Positions 1-13,770 of a stretch of 64,000 nt of DNA are shown here, piece by piece. The stretch is from Cladopsammia gracilis (lineage: Eukaryota > Cnidaria > Anthozoa > Scleractinia > Dendrophylliidae). The notes below the pieces were generated by a model. It was not told the DNA's origin. It saw only the letters and a program-made list of their open reading frames with translations, and made no database searches. Position numbers and translations under genes: made by a program. The stretch is from contig JAJGOT010000013.1 of assembly GCA_022457155.1 (NCBI GenBank), positions 1,468,501 through 1,532,500 on the forward strand. Reading direction: 5' to 3'. Every line of letters begins with the position of its first letter. The first letter of the stretch is position 1.

Positions 1-115
1 TCAAATTCTCACAACATTACAAATTCATCCAAAATAGCTTTAAGACAGTTTGTCAAGATCATAAAGTTGACCAATAATTGGTATAATTTCAAATCATTTG
101 CAGGCTTGACAGTAC

Positions 116-3100
116 CTTGGAATGACCTACTGTTGAGGTAGAACTTGTCACTGGACTGAATGGTATGGTGGCCTTCAGTGGTGAAAGCCGTGGAGAGGGC
201 AATGGACTAGCTCCTTTGAAAGGAACTTTGCATTCCAGTTTTGCCAGGAGCTCTATTAAATGATGCTGTTGCCTACAAGTAAGAAATACATCACACCTCA
301 AACCAAATTCAATAACTTAATTACTGTTGCATGGGCAACCCTTGTGTCTCACCCTTATGTCTCATTTATAAGCTATTATTAAGCTATCTTTCCTGTGTTC
401 CTGCAAGAAAAATTTCCTTTGGCCATATAATGACTTCTTTATTGACATTAGTGTTTCTCTTCTCACAAACCTGGCATCCATTTGCCTGACTTTTTCTGTC
501 ACAAGAGCAATTGTCTCATCAGTTTTCAAAGGACAGGAAGATATTGAGGATGGCCTTTTAACCTCAGATGATGAAGTGCTTGGACATTGCTAGGAAGAAA
601 ACATGAAATGACAAATGTACTCATTGTATAGTTAAGTTATTTTAATTAGTATAACAATATGTGCAAAAAAGGTGCAACTCGCCTTTTGTCCTCAGAGCCT
701 AAAGGTCCAATTTCTATAGTGAATTTCTGCCCTGACTGAAGTTATAGTTTGGTTGGGGTGCTTAGATTTTGTGCAGTTGCGGTTACATGATGAATTTCAG
801 CTCAGGTGCAATTAAAATGGCATATTCCACAGGAAAAAAAAAACATCATGATAAACCTAAGATGTTAATGCTTTTCATTAAAACAACAATGATTAATGTG
901 CATCCAAACTGCAAATAAAGTTTCTTTAGCCTGCCTAAAGCTTAATGTATTTTCACTAAGATTATATTGTGCACACACACAAAATACATATCTACTTAGC
1001 CTGTAAGTACGAATTGTCAATATTTGCTCATCAATGTGTACCAACATGTACCTCAAGGGAGCTTTATGTCTACTAGTGCAACATAGTCAAAGTATGTTGG
1101 ATCTATTGTAGTTTATTATTGTCCTATGAACACAATTCATGATTTTTTTACCTTTGATTTTTCAGGAGCAGTCTGAGAGCCAGAAGCTTTTGATTCTATA
1201 AATTGAAACATAACACATACAATTACTACCACATACATTTACTAAGTTTGTACTGATTGTACAAGTCCAGCACTGATAACAGGAAAATAACGCAATGCCA
1301 ATGTGACTTTTGGCCTAAGAAAGCATAACAAAAACATCAATCGTGAACAAAACGAATTGAGACAAATGCCAGAATGGGCATATTTTTCCATAATTCACTT
1401 AATAGAAACACAGATACAATGTAGTATCTCAGAAATGCTTTCCTCCCATCTCCCCTCTCTTAATGTTGTCTTGATAGCCAAAACAACATTGATAAGGGGG
1501 GAGGGGTGGGATTGTCAAAGAAAATATTATCACAGTCAAATTTAAACACTCGGAACTGTCTCAACAGTATTGTTTGAGATTGTAGTTGCATCCAAAATTA
1601 CAGAACTTAAATTTAAATTGGGGATAAATGCAGTTTAGGCAAGGTTAAACTCGAGACATTCATTTGGGACAGCAGTTGCATCACATGTGAGTATGCTTCA
1701 TGTCGGGGGGCTATCAGTATGGGACATTTCAGGGGCAGCTAGGCGTTTTGTGTGTTGCATGTGTTTCCAGCTCAGTTTGCTGATCTTTGCGGATCAAATA
1801 CAAGCGTTTGTGATTTTGCAGATCCTTGACAAGTTTTATAATCTTTGCGGATCTTTGCTACTATACTCCACCCACCAAGATGTAGGTGAGTATCAGGTAA
1901 GTATTTCTGTCACTAATTCCATCAGTGTGACGGTGCCTGGTGGTTGACACTCGCAGGATTGCCATGGTTACCTCAATTGCCAAGCCTCTACCATCCTGTA
2001 CGGCACCAGCTCCCAAGTTCATCATTTTGTTGATGAGTTTAAATACAATTAAACTCATGATTACTTCAGGGAGTAAATAATATATTTTGTTAATAGTTTG
2101 TTACCTACTGACTTGTTTTCTTCAGCCATTGCTTTAATAATCTCTTCTGTATTGTCATCCATCTTGTCTGAAGTAGGTTTACTTTTTCTTGTAGCAGATA
2201 AAGGCCTACTTTTCTTCTCAGGAGCTTGGGAAATAACAGAATAAATGATACAACTTAATGTACCTATACACCTTCTGAAGTTTTGTTTTTAATATTACTC
2301 CCCTTTTATTGGTTCTTCAAAAACTCATTAATAATTCATGAGCATATCAGCCAATCACACGACGCAAATCGATCACGTGTATGAGCCTTTATACCTGGTA
2401 ATCTACGGTCATTATGAAAAGCCTGGTGGCGGCTTTGATTTCAGTCACAGGGGAGTGCGGGGCTGAATGGGCAAACAATGCAATTATCGCTGAATTTTTA
2501 ATGGGAATTATTTAAAAATTACCGTGATATTTATATTAAGATCACACGTAATCTTTATATAAAGATTACTGATATGGGTAGTAATTGTTCAGGATTCTTA
2601 GTGCAACAAATGGTGACTTTAATATTTTTGTGCCGTACTGTTTTACGAAATCTGGTCTTTCGCCATTCTATTTGGAATCTTCTCAACAAAATAAAGAACC
2701 AACAGTTTAACAAGTGAGCCGTTATTTGAATGACACCAGCGCCCTCGTGTAAATTGCCAGGTAAGCGACTGGTTCGCAGATGCAAGCTACTTATTTCTAC
2801 TCGTTCTCTACCTCTGAAAAAAAAATTGTCATCCGTTTTATCTACCGTACCTGACAACTTTAGTATAGCATTTTTCAGTAGATGTTTTCCCTCAGAACTA
2901 TAAAATCCCAAAACTTTCGACAGGAGCCGGAAAGCAACGGTCACTTCGTCGAAGACGAGGCACATGTGTTGTATGCTAATCAGTCTAGTCTACTTGTTTT
3001 TCTCGTATGCTAATTTCCTCTTTGCACAAAAGCGCAATTGGTTTAATTCCGAAGGGACACGCTTTTGAAAGAATGTTTTTGAAGCCGTTCAAAAAACTCG

Positions 3101-6100
3101 CAGCACGTGTATTATCAGGTGTAAAAACTCTCGGCTTCGCCTCGAGTTTTTAAACCTGATAATACACTACTGCTCGTTTTTTAAACTATACTTAAAATAT
3201 TTAGACTACCTACAGATTTTCTTTTCAAAAAGCCCTCTGTTAACAGCGTTTACTTCATAAGTTTTGCTAAATTCAATATGGCGAATCTATTCATTTACCC
3301 TGTTTTCATTTAATACAATACTTAAAAATGTCAGGTTGATCTCTTCACAAAGATGCAATTATTTTTATTCACTTATTAAAATTAGGTGCAACAAATTAGT
3401 AGCAGATTCTTATTAGAGCTCTTCTTCCCTAGGCCTGTGTGGCTTAAAAATGTTTTCATTTGGGAGCAATGGTTGTTGTGCACACTGGGGTGCATTAACT
3501 GGTCCTTGCCTTACTCCAAGGGGTATTTTCTAACACTTCTAAATTATTTATTCAATATAGTTACAGTTTCTCCAGTTAGTGCTCCATGCTTTTATTACTA
3601 AAAGTGATTAATCTCATATGCACTTTACTTGAGTTATTTTTTAGTCACATGATAAAATTGCTTTATAGTTCATGAATGAATTACTGGCAAATGTTAAAAC
3701 AACAACTTAAAGATCCTTACCAGATGTTAAGGTCATTTCTTTATCTTGTGATTCATTGTCTAACCTAAGTGCAAGTAAAGAAATGATATCAACATTTGAA
3801 TTTGAATTTTTCAAGAATTAAAAACACATCCTAGTGGCTAATTATAATGGAATGTATCAATGAACTACATGTATGGTGAATCAACTTGTTATAAGTATAC
3901 TGAATATCGATTTTTCAAGTTATTTAAATTTCCTTCAAATTGGCATGGTTTTGGGTAAATGTTTAATAATAAAAACAAGTGAAACTAAATGATGTTAGTT
4001 AATACATTTGCATGCAACTATTGTGCACTTTTTTACAATGAATTAACTGTAGCTTTATTCGTGTAAAACAGCTAGTTTTACTTAGTTTTATCATTAAATA
4101 TGTTTTCATTCTGTAAAATAAATTGGAAAGCAAAACAGCAACAAATATAAGTCATCAAGAACTTGTAACCATTTCTTTCATAAAGTGGAACCCTAATATA
4201 ACAAACTCCTATATAATGAACTATATTCTTCAGGACAGTTTAATATTAATAGTAAAATGTTTGGAAAAGAACTTAACACTCACTCTGATGTCACAAATCC
4301 CTGAAATCAACACATCCCAGCTGTCCCTTGGCACTTCGTTATATCACGGTTCCACTACATCATACTATAATTATTAAATTATTTTAATTTATTTTTAGAC
4401 CAACCTTTTCTGCTGTTGTATGTCTGCAGCTGCTTTACGTTTGGAGGAAATAAGGACCGAGTCATAACCATCTACATTTTCCTTTCGACTGGAGTGCAAA
4501 GGAAAAGAAAGATTAGAGTTCACATTTAAAGATAAAGCAGGCATTGTATGATATTTATATTAATGCAGTGAATCTAAAAATGTGTGAACACTAGTGTTGA
4601 CTTTGGTACATGTGCCCAAAGATACCTTTAGTTAGCAATTACAATACAATTAACAGAGATGACAGTTTTCAAGATTTATTCTGAATTTGGTACATAAAAA
4701 TTTAATTTCAACTCTGGAGACAAGTTGTACAAATTTATAAACTGTGGGTGAAACCAGAGTTAAAGATGATTAGATTATAAAAAATGTTCCCTGGTTAAAC
4801 TACATATACAGCTGTAATTATAAAATTGTGAGCTTTTGGCTACCTATCTGACAGTGTAATGTACTTTGACAAAAGATGGTTACAAGCTACTGCAAGGGCT
4901 ATGGTATATATACATACAGAGTAAATTCTCTATTTTCGAATTGCCCATAATACACTTCGTTTGCCCCCCAAATTTTGCATAAACTATTGTTTTGAAATGC
5001 TCTTGGGAATATGCAGTCCTCCCAAGAGCATTTCAAAACAATAGTTTATGCAAAATTTGGGGGGCAAACAAAGTGTATTATGGGCAATTCGAAAATAGAG
5101 AATACAGCTGAATTAAAGCTCATAATTTTAAAATAACCAGAGAATGTTTCTATAAACTAATCATATTCACATACCGTGTTGCTGATAGGGTCCTTTCTTT
5201 TCTTTTCACTAAAAAATGGCAGACATAAGGGTATCAATTATTAAAGGTTGTAGCTTTCTGTCCCCCATTTTTCATCAGGGTGGAGAGAAAAAATATACAG
5301 CTAAGTTTTTTCACAATTGACCTAGTTCCCATCTGGGCTTGAAGTTCAGTGGTAGAGCATTTGCACTGAAATTTCAAAGGTCATGATAGGTTCAAATCCC
5401 ATCAAGGCCTGAAAATTATTTTTAGGCTCAGTCAATAATTGTATCTCCTTCAGTTGCTGTTAACTGTGATGACTGCATTCTCTTTAATTCTTCTACTATT
5501 AATAATACCACAATACATACATTGTATATGAATTTCTTTTCATATGTATGTACACATTAATAAAGGTTTCCCTTAAAGGGACACTGTCCCGGTCTAAATA
5601 TTGTGTTTTCATGATTATGGCCAGGAGCTTTCTTTAAACTTACTTTATTATCTTGAAATTGGAAGAAAAAAATCGCCAAAAGTGATAAACGCAAAGAAAT
5701 ATTAACGAAAGAAACAGACAAAAAAACTACTAAAAAACTCAAAATTCCACCAGAATGGAAACTTTAATTTCCTCCACCTGTCACAAATCAAAATTGATGA
5801 ACTGTAACCCACTTCATCCTTGTAATCCTGCACTTTTTCTCCAAACTACTGCAGCTTCTGTTTTCCTCTATGATATCTTTTTATCCAATTTAGTTAATTT
5901 AATAATTGGTGGTATTTGGCATAACATGGAAATTGAGAAAGCAAAATTTTGTTCTTTCGGCAGGACAATAGGGAGCTTTTAAAAGCAACGACAACGGCAA
6001 CGCCAAGGAAAACATCAATTGAAAAAAGGATTTGCGCTATTTTAAAGTACTTTTAAGTTGTTCCAATTAATTTGTTTAGTTTGTTTAATGTGACTGGACT

Positions 6101-9100
6101 GTCCAGGAGCTGAATTTGAAGGGATGGCTTTCCAGTTCAAATGGAGAAAGGAAAATTAACCGTTGTGTGTTCACGTTCTCCACAAAACCTATAATTTGAT
6201 CATTTGACAATGTTGTTGTTTTGCAGGAATGGCAAAGAAATGAACCAAAATGTAAAACGCATGTGCAGAGGCATTGTTTTCGCTCATTAAACCTATTGTT
6301 TTATTCCATTCTTGCTGCCGTCTCCGTCGTAGTTGCTTTAAAGCTACCTAATGTTCCTTTAAGACGATGTCCCTTTAACATGATGACAGAGACCTGGACT
6401 CAAGCCACTGCCTTCAAGTTGAAACTATCACTTACAAGAACAATATGCATACTCAAGTTAACCTCATTTTGCGTAAATTAGTACAGCATTGGCTGGAGTT
6501 GGGTGTCAATAAAACTATTTGTGTGGGGTTGGGTGCAGTATGGTGCGAACATGTACACCACAAGTCATTTTCAACCTGACTGCTGCATTTGTGTTACATA
6601 TGAGTCCGGCCTCTTGAAACTTAACTTGACATCAGACACTGCCAGTTACTTACATATATACTGACCTGTTGATGACGAAAAGCTAAGAACAACCAAATCC
6701 TCAGCAGGGTCCTCTGGTACATTTCTAGACTTGTTACTTCTTTGTTTTCCTTCCTTTTCCTTAACATCAGGAGCCATGGACGATTCCTTTTTCTTCTCAG
6801 ACCTATTCAGTTTGAACTGATCATTCAAGACTGATTCAGACTGACTGTCTTCATTTCTTGAAGTGCTTGTCCTCAGATTCGTAGTTTTTACATCATAACT
6901 ATGAGCAACAGGGCTCTCAACTCTTCGTCTTCTCTTGTCTGGTGTGCTTGCCAACTGTGGAAGTTTTTCAAGTGCAGCGGCATCATGAAGATTCAAACTG
7001 TCATTGGCTCCTTCTAGCTCTTCTTCAATTCCGTCATCATCTTCATCATCATCAGCAGCACTTTTATTGTTGTTAGTCCCTCTGTCTTCCCTTTGTTCTT
7101 CCTCTAATCTCTACAGAGTACACATTAGATGTTTTCAGTTCATGATATTTGAAAATTTCTTACCGTATACTATCCAATTTATTGAACAGGTCTACTTTCT
7201 AGTAATAATTATAATTATTAAACAAGCCAGATGGTCCATCAAGACTGGTGCTTAGACTTCCAATGTACAGCACTTCCTCTCTTCAAGAAAAATTAAATTT
7301 ATCTCAATACATTTCCTGCAACATACACATTGATCAAAAATTATCTAGTAGGTGGCCTTTAGAATGTAAACTGCAGTTCTGTCTCATACCTTTTTAGCTG
7401 CTTCTATGCTTTCTCTTATGGACTCGTCGGCTTCTAAAGACTTACGGAGTGTCTACAAAGAAGAAAAAAAGTATGACTATTACATGTACATGTAACTGTA
7501 TATGTTGTGGTTCAAATTTTTCTTTGAAAACTTTCAAACTGGTTTAATTTTTATTTCCCTTTGTCTCAGGTTTATTACCATAATCTCAGACAAAGGAAGA
7601 GAAATTTGAACCACAAAATATACACATGAATTTAATTTAAGAGTACAATGAATAATATACAATGTACTATGTCATTTTAATTTGACAACATCAAACGCAT
7701 GGTGACAAGGCAAGAAATAGGAGCATGTAGAGTTGTTTTTATCAAATTATAGACATGACATTTCTTTTGAGTGTTCAACCCGACATCTCACTCATTCATT
7801 ATCGGTTTGAACACAGGAAGAGAATTGTCATACATCTGTAACAATAAACAACTCTACATGTAATTAGGAAGTTTTAAGCACTTTTCCAAAGATTTTAGAA
7901 AGATTTCCGAAGATTTTTTGAAAATTCTCTGATTACTGTACAAAAAAAAGGCGCTTTGGAGGTTTCATATCATTTCCCAAAAATTTCCAAAGATGTCCGA
8001 AGATTTTATAAGAAGATATGAAGATGTTTCAATTGTAGATTAACGTCTTTTATAGCTGGTTTGACATTTAACAAGGGCAAAATGATATTGATATCTTCAC
8101 TCTTCACAGTGAAAATAAAATTGATATCATGTGTCGAGATATGATTTGTCATGGTGGGGAAAATCTTAGTTTGTATTTCACTGATTCAGAAGTTTATATT
8201 ATTTTTATTACTAACAAAATTATGGTGATTATAAAAATTTAATTATACCTCAACATCATTAAAGCTCAGGGTAAGCTCATCCATTTCATCATCGTCGTCA
8301 TCATCATCATCATCATCTTCATGATCCAAGCCCAGTTGAAGATCATCTTGATCACTTTGGTCAGCATCATCCTGGAAAACAAACAAATACAAAATTGGCT
8401 GAATTTTTGAAAATGTTCAATCAACAAAAATTTATGCAACTTCATTACAAATAGCCCAAACAAGGGTTTTTATGGCCCTGATCAGTCCGAAAATCACAGA
8501 AAGGAGAGAGAAGAGGGAAAGGGAGTGAGAGCAAGAGAAAAAAAGACAAGCAACAGGGCCAAGCACAAGCTTACTTAGTTAGGGCGATATGTTTTCAAAA
8601 ATCCAGGTACAGTACATGTACTACTAGATACATGTATATATTAATATATATGTGAATTAAAATTAGTAAGACGTACACTGAGAAAAAATGTCTATAAGAT
8701 CTGTCACGAAAGAATTAATTAATGCACTGTCCTGTAAATGAAGGCACGACTTTAAGGTACAGTGTACATGGCAAAAACGTTTAAGCCTGCAGATGAAATC
8801 CTACAGTGTTCATGGCCATTCATTTGAAAGCTCTTCATGAGCAGTCAGGGTTGATCTCAATAACTTTTTAATTAACTGTTCCATTTTGGTTAACAGCCAT
8901 AACAATGTGGCACATGGCCAAAAGGTCAAACTAAACTAATTTGCATTGAAACACCTTGATTCATAGCTTTAACACTAACTAGTGACACCCCTCACAAATG
9001 TTATGGGTTATGGGGTTCAACTGAGAACACTGGCTGTACATTTCAATGTTACTTTTTTGTGTAGCATTTTACAAAAAATATTTCAAGTATTTTTCTTCAA

Positions 9101-12100
9101 TTTCGATTTTGGCTACAGGTACAGTCATGTAATTATTTTAACCAGTCATTACCTGATCTGAGCTACTGTCACTCTCATCCACAGCTACTGATTCAAAATC
9201 TTCACTGTAATTACCAGTCAGAATCCCTACAATGAAATTACTGTAGTTCATGATTTGAAAAGCAAACTGTAAAGGTACTTTACCTAGTTCTTAACTAAAG
9301 AAACATTTTTGTTATGGTTTTTGGTGTTCTCAGTAACATTTCTACCCATTGTTACACTTTTGTCCAGAAATGCAGGCAAGTATGTGACAGAATTATGTGT
9401 GTTTTGCTGAACTTTTCTAGGTTAGCACATTTTGTGATGCCAGTCATGGAGTAGCGTGGCCTCCTCTGCCTGCATTTCTGGACATTAATGTGCAGTTCCA
9501 GAAAATATCCATATTCCCCCAACGGAAGGTTTTTTGTTTAGCCCCCCCCCCCCCCCCCCCCCCCCCGTCCCCCCAGGAAATTCCAGTTTAGCTTCATACT
9601 TTGGTTCTAAAATGTTGGCTGTTAAGACCCCCCTCCTCATAGGAATTTCCAATGACCTTCCATGGGGGTGGGTATGGATTTTTTTCTGGAACTACACAAT
9701 CTCAATTGTCACAGCATGGCATGTACATAGTAAAAGGTCCTAACCCTGCATAAAACCTGACCATTTAAAAGTAATGTTTAAGTTTACTTAATTAGTAAGA
9801 TAAGTGCTTTACCCTAAATACCAGTCCTGTTTGTTATCATCATGAAAACCAACTGGTTTGAAAAAATAAACCGGTTTAAAGAAATTAACTCTTTGCTCTT
9901 TTCTTAACTGTTGTAAAAAATGTTGTATTTAATAATATTACTGTATTACATGTACCTGGTGCTTTAAGTTTTACTTTCTTTCCTTCATCTGTTCTGATTT
10001 GTATTGATTCCTTTAGAGAGAAGACAAACAGTAGCAAATAAGGAATCTGCAATCACTAAATATTCCATAAAAATATTATATTAATAAGGAAAATAATATC
10101 AAAATGGCAACATTTAATCTATATGACTTTAACCTACAAAAACTAATGGATATAATTTTAAATTAACACACAAAAATTTGAAGAGTTTTGTGCAATTGAA
10201 TGATGGTGAATGATTATTATATGCATAGAAATCAACCAAGCTTTACATAATTTAGGTAGTTGATATACATTATAAAGTCCCACACGAGCCACAGGCTACC
10301 CACACAGCAGGAGCTTAACCCGGTTTTCATAGCATGAAGTAACTTGCAGTATTGCCACTCTCCCTGGATGGGATGCTAGTCCATCACAAGGTTACCCCCC
10401 AGCATTTTGTTGCCAGTACCCATTTATACACCTGGGTGGAGAGAGACAATACGGAGTAATATTGCAGAGACCAGGCTTGAACCACCGACCTTCAGGTTGA
10501 ACTATAAAAAAAGTCTGATGCGCAAACCACTAGATCACCGCGCCTCCACACTTCACATATTAATTTACTTGGTAATAAAATTATCTGTGAAAAAATTCTT
10601 CAAAATGGCAATGTATTATTATTCATACATCAAAACTTAAGCAATTCTAGATCTGAGCCGCCAAAATATCATTCACAAGCAAATCTGAATGTAATGATAG
10701 TTTTGCAGAAAACCCTACAATAAAATTGTGATCGATGCATGAAAAAAGGCAATAAAAGAAAGCAGGAATACATGTAAACTTTAATAACGTACATAATTCC
10801 AGCCTTTGCGCGAGACAGGAGTCTGGTCAGGAGCTGTTTTTACTCGGGCATCCCTGTGGTAAATATTAAAAAATTCAAACATAGCAAACATAAACGTGAT
10901 ACCCACTTTGTATGCATTACATACCCTTAAACTCCCAAGAGTGCCAAATATCAAAATTCAAGAAAAATCCTAAATCTCAGTTTGAAAAACATTGAAAAAC
11001 AAATGGTACCATGCAAAAAAAAAAATAAAAAAAAAATAAATAAATAAATAAAAAAAATTAAAAAAAATTAAAAAAAAAATGGTACCATGCAAAAGTACTG
11101 TTGAAGAGGTTTCATTTGAATGGTCACACCATAGGATTTCATCTACAGACTCAAAATTTACACTGTAAAACAAATGATACCACGCAAAAGTACTGCTAAA
11201 GAGGTTTCATTTGAATGGTCACACCATAGGATTCATCCACAGACTCAAAAGTTCTCTGTAAAACAAATGATACCATGCAAAAGTACTGCTGAAGAGGTTT
11301 CATTTGAATGGTCACACCATAGGATTTCATCAACAGACTCAAAAGTTCGAGCTATACTGCATGTCTCCATAACTGACTCTGGGAGTGAAAGGGTTAAAAT
11401 ACATGTAACAAATTAATATTGTGAACATATCCACATGTGAACATATCCACATGCAACATCAATATAAATTGATTTTTTTATTATTATAAAATTAATTAAA
11501 ACAATACTGCATACACTGTAACTATTCACCTTGCTTCTGCTTCTCTTTCTAAGGTTTGTAGTTCATGTTGTAGTAACTTCTTCCTTTCATGGTATGCATC
11601 TGCACATGTAAGAAAGTCAAAATTCAACGCTGTAAATCCGGTATAGCAGGCTTATTTAATGTTACTACTTTGAACAAACTAATGGGTCCTGGACTTTCTC
11701 TTCAAATATATTCAAAACCTCATGCAACTTGCTGGTAATTTGGGGGAAATTGCATCCAAATTACCAGAAATCACTGATAGTTTAAATTTTTGCAACAAAA
11801 GAATCACATTAAAAATTGCATGTAAACAGGCCTTTAGATAACCACTAGACTAATCACCTCCATGCCAAATAAAGCTACATGTATGCATGCAATTACATTA
11901 CATTTATAGAGATCATCAAATGATCCTACCTCCAGCAGTTTTAGAATGTCTTGAGGAGCTGCGTGATTTAGCTCTTGAATACCCTTGTCCAAGCTCCACA
12001 TTAGCACCATTGACATAAATAGAAAAGCCCTGCTCCTTTTTCTCCAACTCAATCTGTTGCTCATCTTTCTTTTTTAGCTTCTTTAGCAACCTAAGGTGAA

Positions 12101-12792
12101 AATTTTGCAAAAAGGATTTAATAAGCACAGTAAACAAAAGAGGCTGTTGGTAAATCTAATACAAAGTCTTTTTAGGGAGCTTCAGTCAAAGCTCCCAGGA
12201 GCAGACACCCTTGGGAAACAGAAAAATTGTCCGTAACTGGAGCTAGCTGCTTTATACAAGAATGATTCTCATAAGAGAATTCAAATGGGGTTTTGTCAAG
12301 GCAGCCTTATAAGTAGAGCTGTTACATGTACAAGAATGTCTGTTCAGAGTCGAGAGCGTCAATCTTTTGGTTATTATAAATACCAATGAATTTAAATACC
12401 TATGACAAAACTAATGGGTTCTATGGAATGTCATTGACACTATTTTAATTCAACATATTTCTCAGGTTTCAAGCTGGAATTTTTTTCATTGTGGTAAAAG
12501 GCCCATTTGAGGAAAGCATCGTCTTTTTAAAGAATACTCCTATTAAAGCTAAAGAGATTTTGATAAAAGAACAAACTTTGATTGCAAAAGGCAAGACTTT
12601 ACCACGTTTTGTAAATTATATATCTGGAGGAGGATTGAGTTTCAAGATCAAGAAAACCATGGTGGTATCGTGAAAAGGAAATGGCAAGGGATTGGTCTAA
12701 CAACTTATAAATAAATATTACTATGAGCCAGATTGTATAGAAGGAGTTTCTTTCTTGTCCTATTCTGATCACCACGTGGGAAGAAGGTCCAA

Positions 12793-12837
<45 letters not shown>

Positions 12838-13770
12838 CTAATTAATTACAATATTTTTATTTAATACTGTGAACATCCTTGGTTTATAAATTACCTGTTT
12901 CTCTGTTGTAGCAGCAAAAGATATTCTTCATACTCAGGACGCACTTCCTCTTTTGCAGAGGGAATCTGGATTAACATGACAAAACCAACAATTTACTTAA
13001 TCTAGAGCTAAATTCCTTGAGCCCAATTGGTAGGTAGGGGACTTCAATTTAAAGCGACAGGGATGTACAAAGGATTTTTTAATCTGAAATTTGCAATTTG
13101 GGATTTGTGGGGATTTTGGAAGATTCTGGCAAGAAGTTGAAATGGCTGAAGTAAAGGAAAATAACATTATGATTTAAGATATGAAACAGGCGCCTGAAGG
13201 ACTTATTTGATTTAGTTTTGTCCCATGGTGAAATCTTGTTTTCGGTATTGTTTAGTTTAACTACCTACATTGTATGGCTTCATTTGCACCTCCCAGGCAT
13301 TATTTCAGGTCTCAGAGGCTGTGTCCCACACAAGCACTACATTATTCTCCAGTAAGATATGATACTGACAGGCTATACAGAGGCTCTAGCATTTGATGTA
13401 ACAGTATAAGCTCTTGGAAGGGGGCATCTCAAATGGAGAGACACTGAGGCCTACATGTGGTTCCCACTTGTGTGACAAGCAAAAGCATGAAACTGTACAA
13501 GCATGGATAGAAGTAAAATATCTGGAAAATGGTCAATAGATCACAAACGTTACTAAGCTCAAGAAAAATAAACATTTTCCTTCTCTTGAGCTTGTATTTA
13601 TTTTACTACTACAGTGGAACCCGGTTAATAAGGACACCAAAGGGACACACCAAAGTATTATATAAAAATCTTTCAAATAAACTTTATGCTGTTTAAACCA
13701 TATTTCTCCAATACCTCCTCTTTTTGTCTTCCTGGTTTTCCTCTTGATTTATCCCATTTGCCATATGAAT
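116..13770 (-). CDS. KATNIP: KATNIP (katanin-interacting protein), 17 internal exons, both ends missing
   Basis: KATNIP is a microtubule- and katanin-associated protein of the ciliary base; loss causes Joubert syndrome in humans (family knowledge). Exons, in transcript order: 13715-13770, 12895-12965, 11930-12090, 11530-11599, 10793-10853, 9956-10010, 9153-9226, 8249-8371, 7390-7452, 6666-7110, 5175-5208, 4405-4488, 3721-3764, 2105-2224, 1152-1195, 471-589, 116-272. All have GT-AG borders and the phases join without a stop, giving about 593 codons of the N-terminal part. Recognisable KATNIP blocks, in the right order, are YEEYLLLLQQRN, EQGFSIYVNGAN, KTAP..SRKGWNY, IQIRTDEGKKVKL, YSEDFES, an Asp/Glu-rich stretch, DLVVLSF, ERTLSATR and RPLSATRK. 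The exon carrying the start codon was not found: it must end in phase 1 and lie right of 13771. The C-terminal half lies left of the window. The donor after 471-589 (GTTTGT) is the weakest splice call. Confidence 0.9.
3106..3171. repeat. Short inverted repeat in a KATNIP intron
   Basis: GTATTATCAGG..AAAACTC is followed, after a GC-rich 12-15 base loop, by GAGTTTTT..CCTGATAATAC. This is a hairpin of about 22 bp, probably the end of a foldback element. No TSD was resolved. Confidence 0.5.
4925..5103. mobile_element. Near-perfect foldback MITE in a KATNIP intron
   Basis: Two 84-base arms beginning ATTCTCTATTTTCGAATTGC are inverted around an 11-base loop. Only one arm position differs (CTTCG versus CTTTG), and that pair remains G-U compatible in RNA. 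There is no coding capacity. It lies between the KATNIP exons 5175-5208 and 4405-4488, so it would be transcribed inside the pre-mRNA. Confidence 0.8.
5335..5450 (+). repeat. tRNA-derived SINE
   Basis: The head resembles a tRNA, with an A box at GTTCAGTGGTAGAGC and a B box at GGTTCAAATCC in the expected spacing, and a closing GGCCTGA stem. A T-rich tail follows (AAATTATTTTTAGGCTC). The cloverleaf is too degenerate for a functional tRNA. Confidence 0.7.
5573..5970. repeat. Repeat beginning GGGACACTGTCCCGG
   Basis: An imperfect palindromic terminus (AAAGGGACACTGTCCCGG) opens an AT-rich non-coding stretch. The same terminus recurs near 37048 and, inverted and partial, near 30417-30433. This is probably the end of a non-autonomous DNA transposon; the far end was not identified. 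Confidence 0.4.
5971..6348. mobile_element. MITE, GGGAGCTTT..AAAGC family, copy 1
   Basis: The termini GGGAGCTTTTAAAAGCAACG and (inverted) ..GTTGCTTTAAAGCTACC flank about 380 bp with no ORF of note. TA lies on both sides, compatible with a Tc1/mariner-type TSD. A second copy is at 52239-52643 and shares long internal stretches such as CTGTCCAGGAGCTGAATT. Confidence 0.65.
7500..7620. mobile_element. Small foldback repeat in a KATNIP intron
   Basis: TGTGGTTCAAATTT on the left and AAATTTGAACCACA on the right are inverted. Inside them, TTTGTCTCAGG and the CTCAGACAAA stretch are also inverted. It is non-coding. Confidence 0.5.
9362..9484. repeat. Inverted repeat TGTCCAGAAATGCAGGCA
   Basis: TGTCCAGAAATGCAGGCA at the left and TGCCTGCATTTCTGGACA at the right are exact reverse complements around about 90 bases. 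It is a short MITE-like element. Confidence 0.55.
9489..9702. mobile_element. MITE with poly(C) core, GTTCCAGAAAAT family
   Basis: The ends read GCAGTTCCAGAAAATATCC and, inverted, GGATTTTTTTCTGGAACT. The core has a run of about 26 C. Its segment GGAAATTCCAGTTTAGCTTC recurs in reverse orientation near 50985-51010, next to another TTCTGGAACTGCAC end, so this is a family with at least two copies here. Confidence 0.6.
10277..10550 (-). repeat. tRNA-derived SINE with LINE-like 3' tail
   Basis: Read on the minus strand, it has a tRNA-like head (A box GTGATCTAGTGG, B box GGTTCAAGCC), then a body and a tail containing GATGGACTAGCATCCCATCC, which resembles the 3' ends of L2-clade LINEs. A truncated copy of the tail lies at 21796-21905. 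Confidence 0.7.
10990..11400 (+). repeat. Poly(A)-rich run plus tandem copies of a dispersed ~95-bp repeat
   Basis: A low-complexity A/T run (about 10997-11075) is followed by roughly three tandem copies of a unit containing GGTACCATGCAAAAGTACTG, TTTCATTTGAATGGTCACAC and CATAGGATTTCATC. The block ends with the phrase GACTCTGGGAGTGAAAGGG. Single or partial copies recur at 21955-22105, 30455-30523 with 31515-31600, 44725-44850 and 51395-51545. Confidence 0.7.
12793..12837. repeat. (ATG)n/(GAT)n microsatellite
   Basis: About 15 consecutive ATG/GAT triplets lie in a KATNIP intron. Confidence 0.9.

Noticed and set aside
9534..9743. Poly-proline open frame
   Set aside because: It is a translation of the C run within a MITE.
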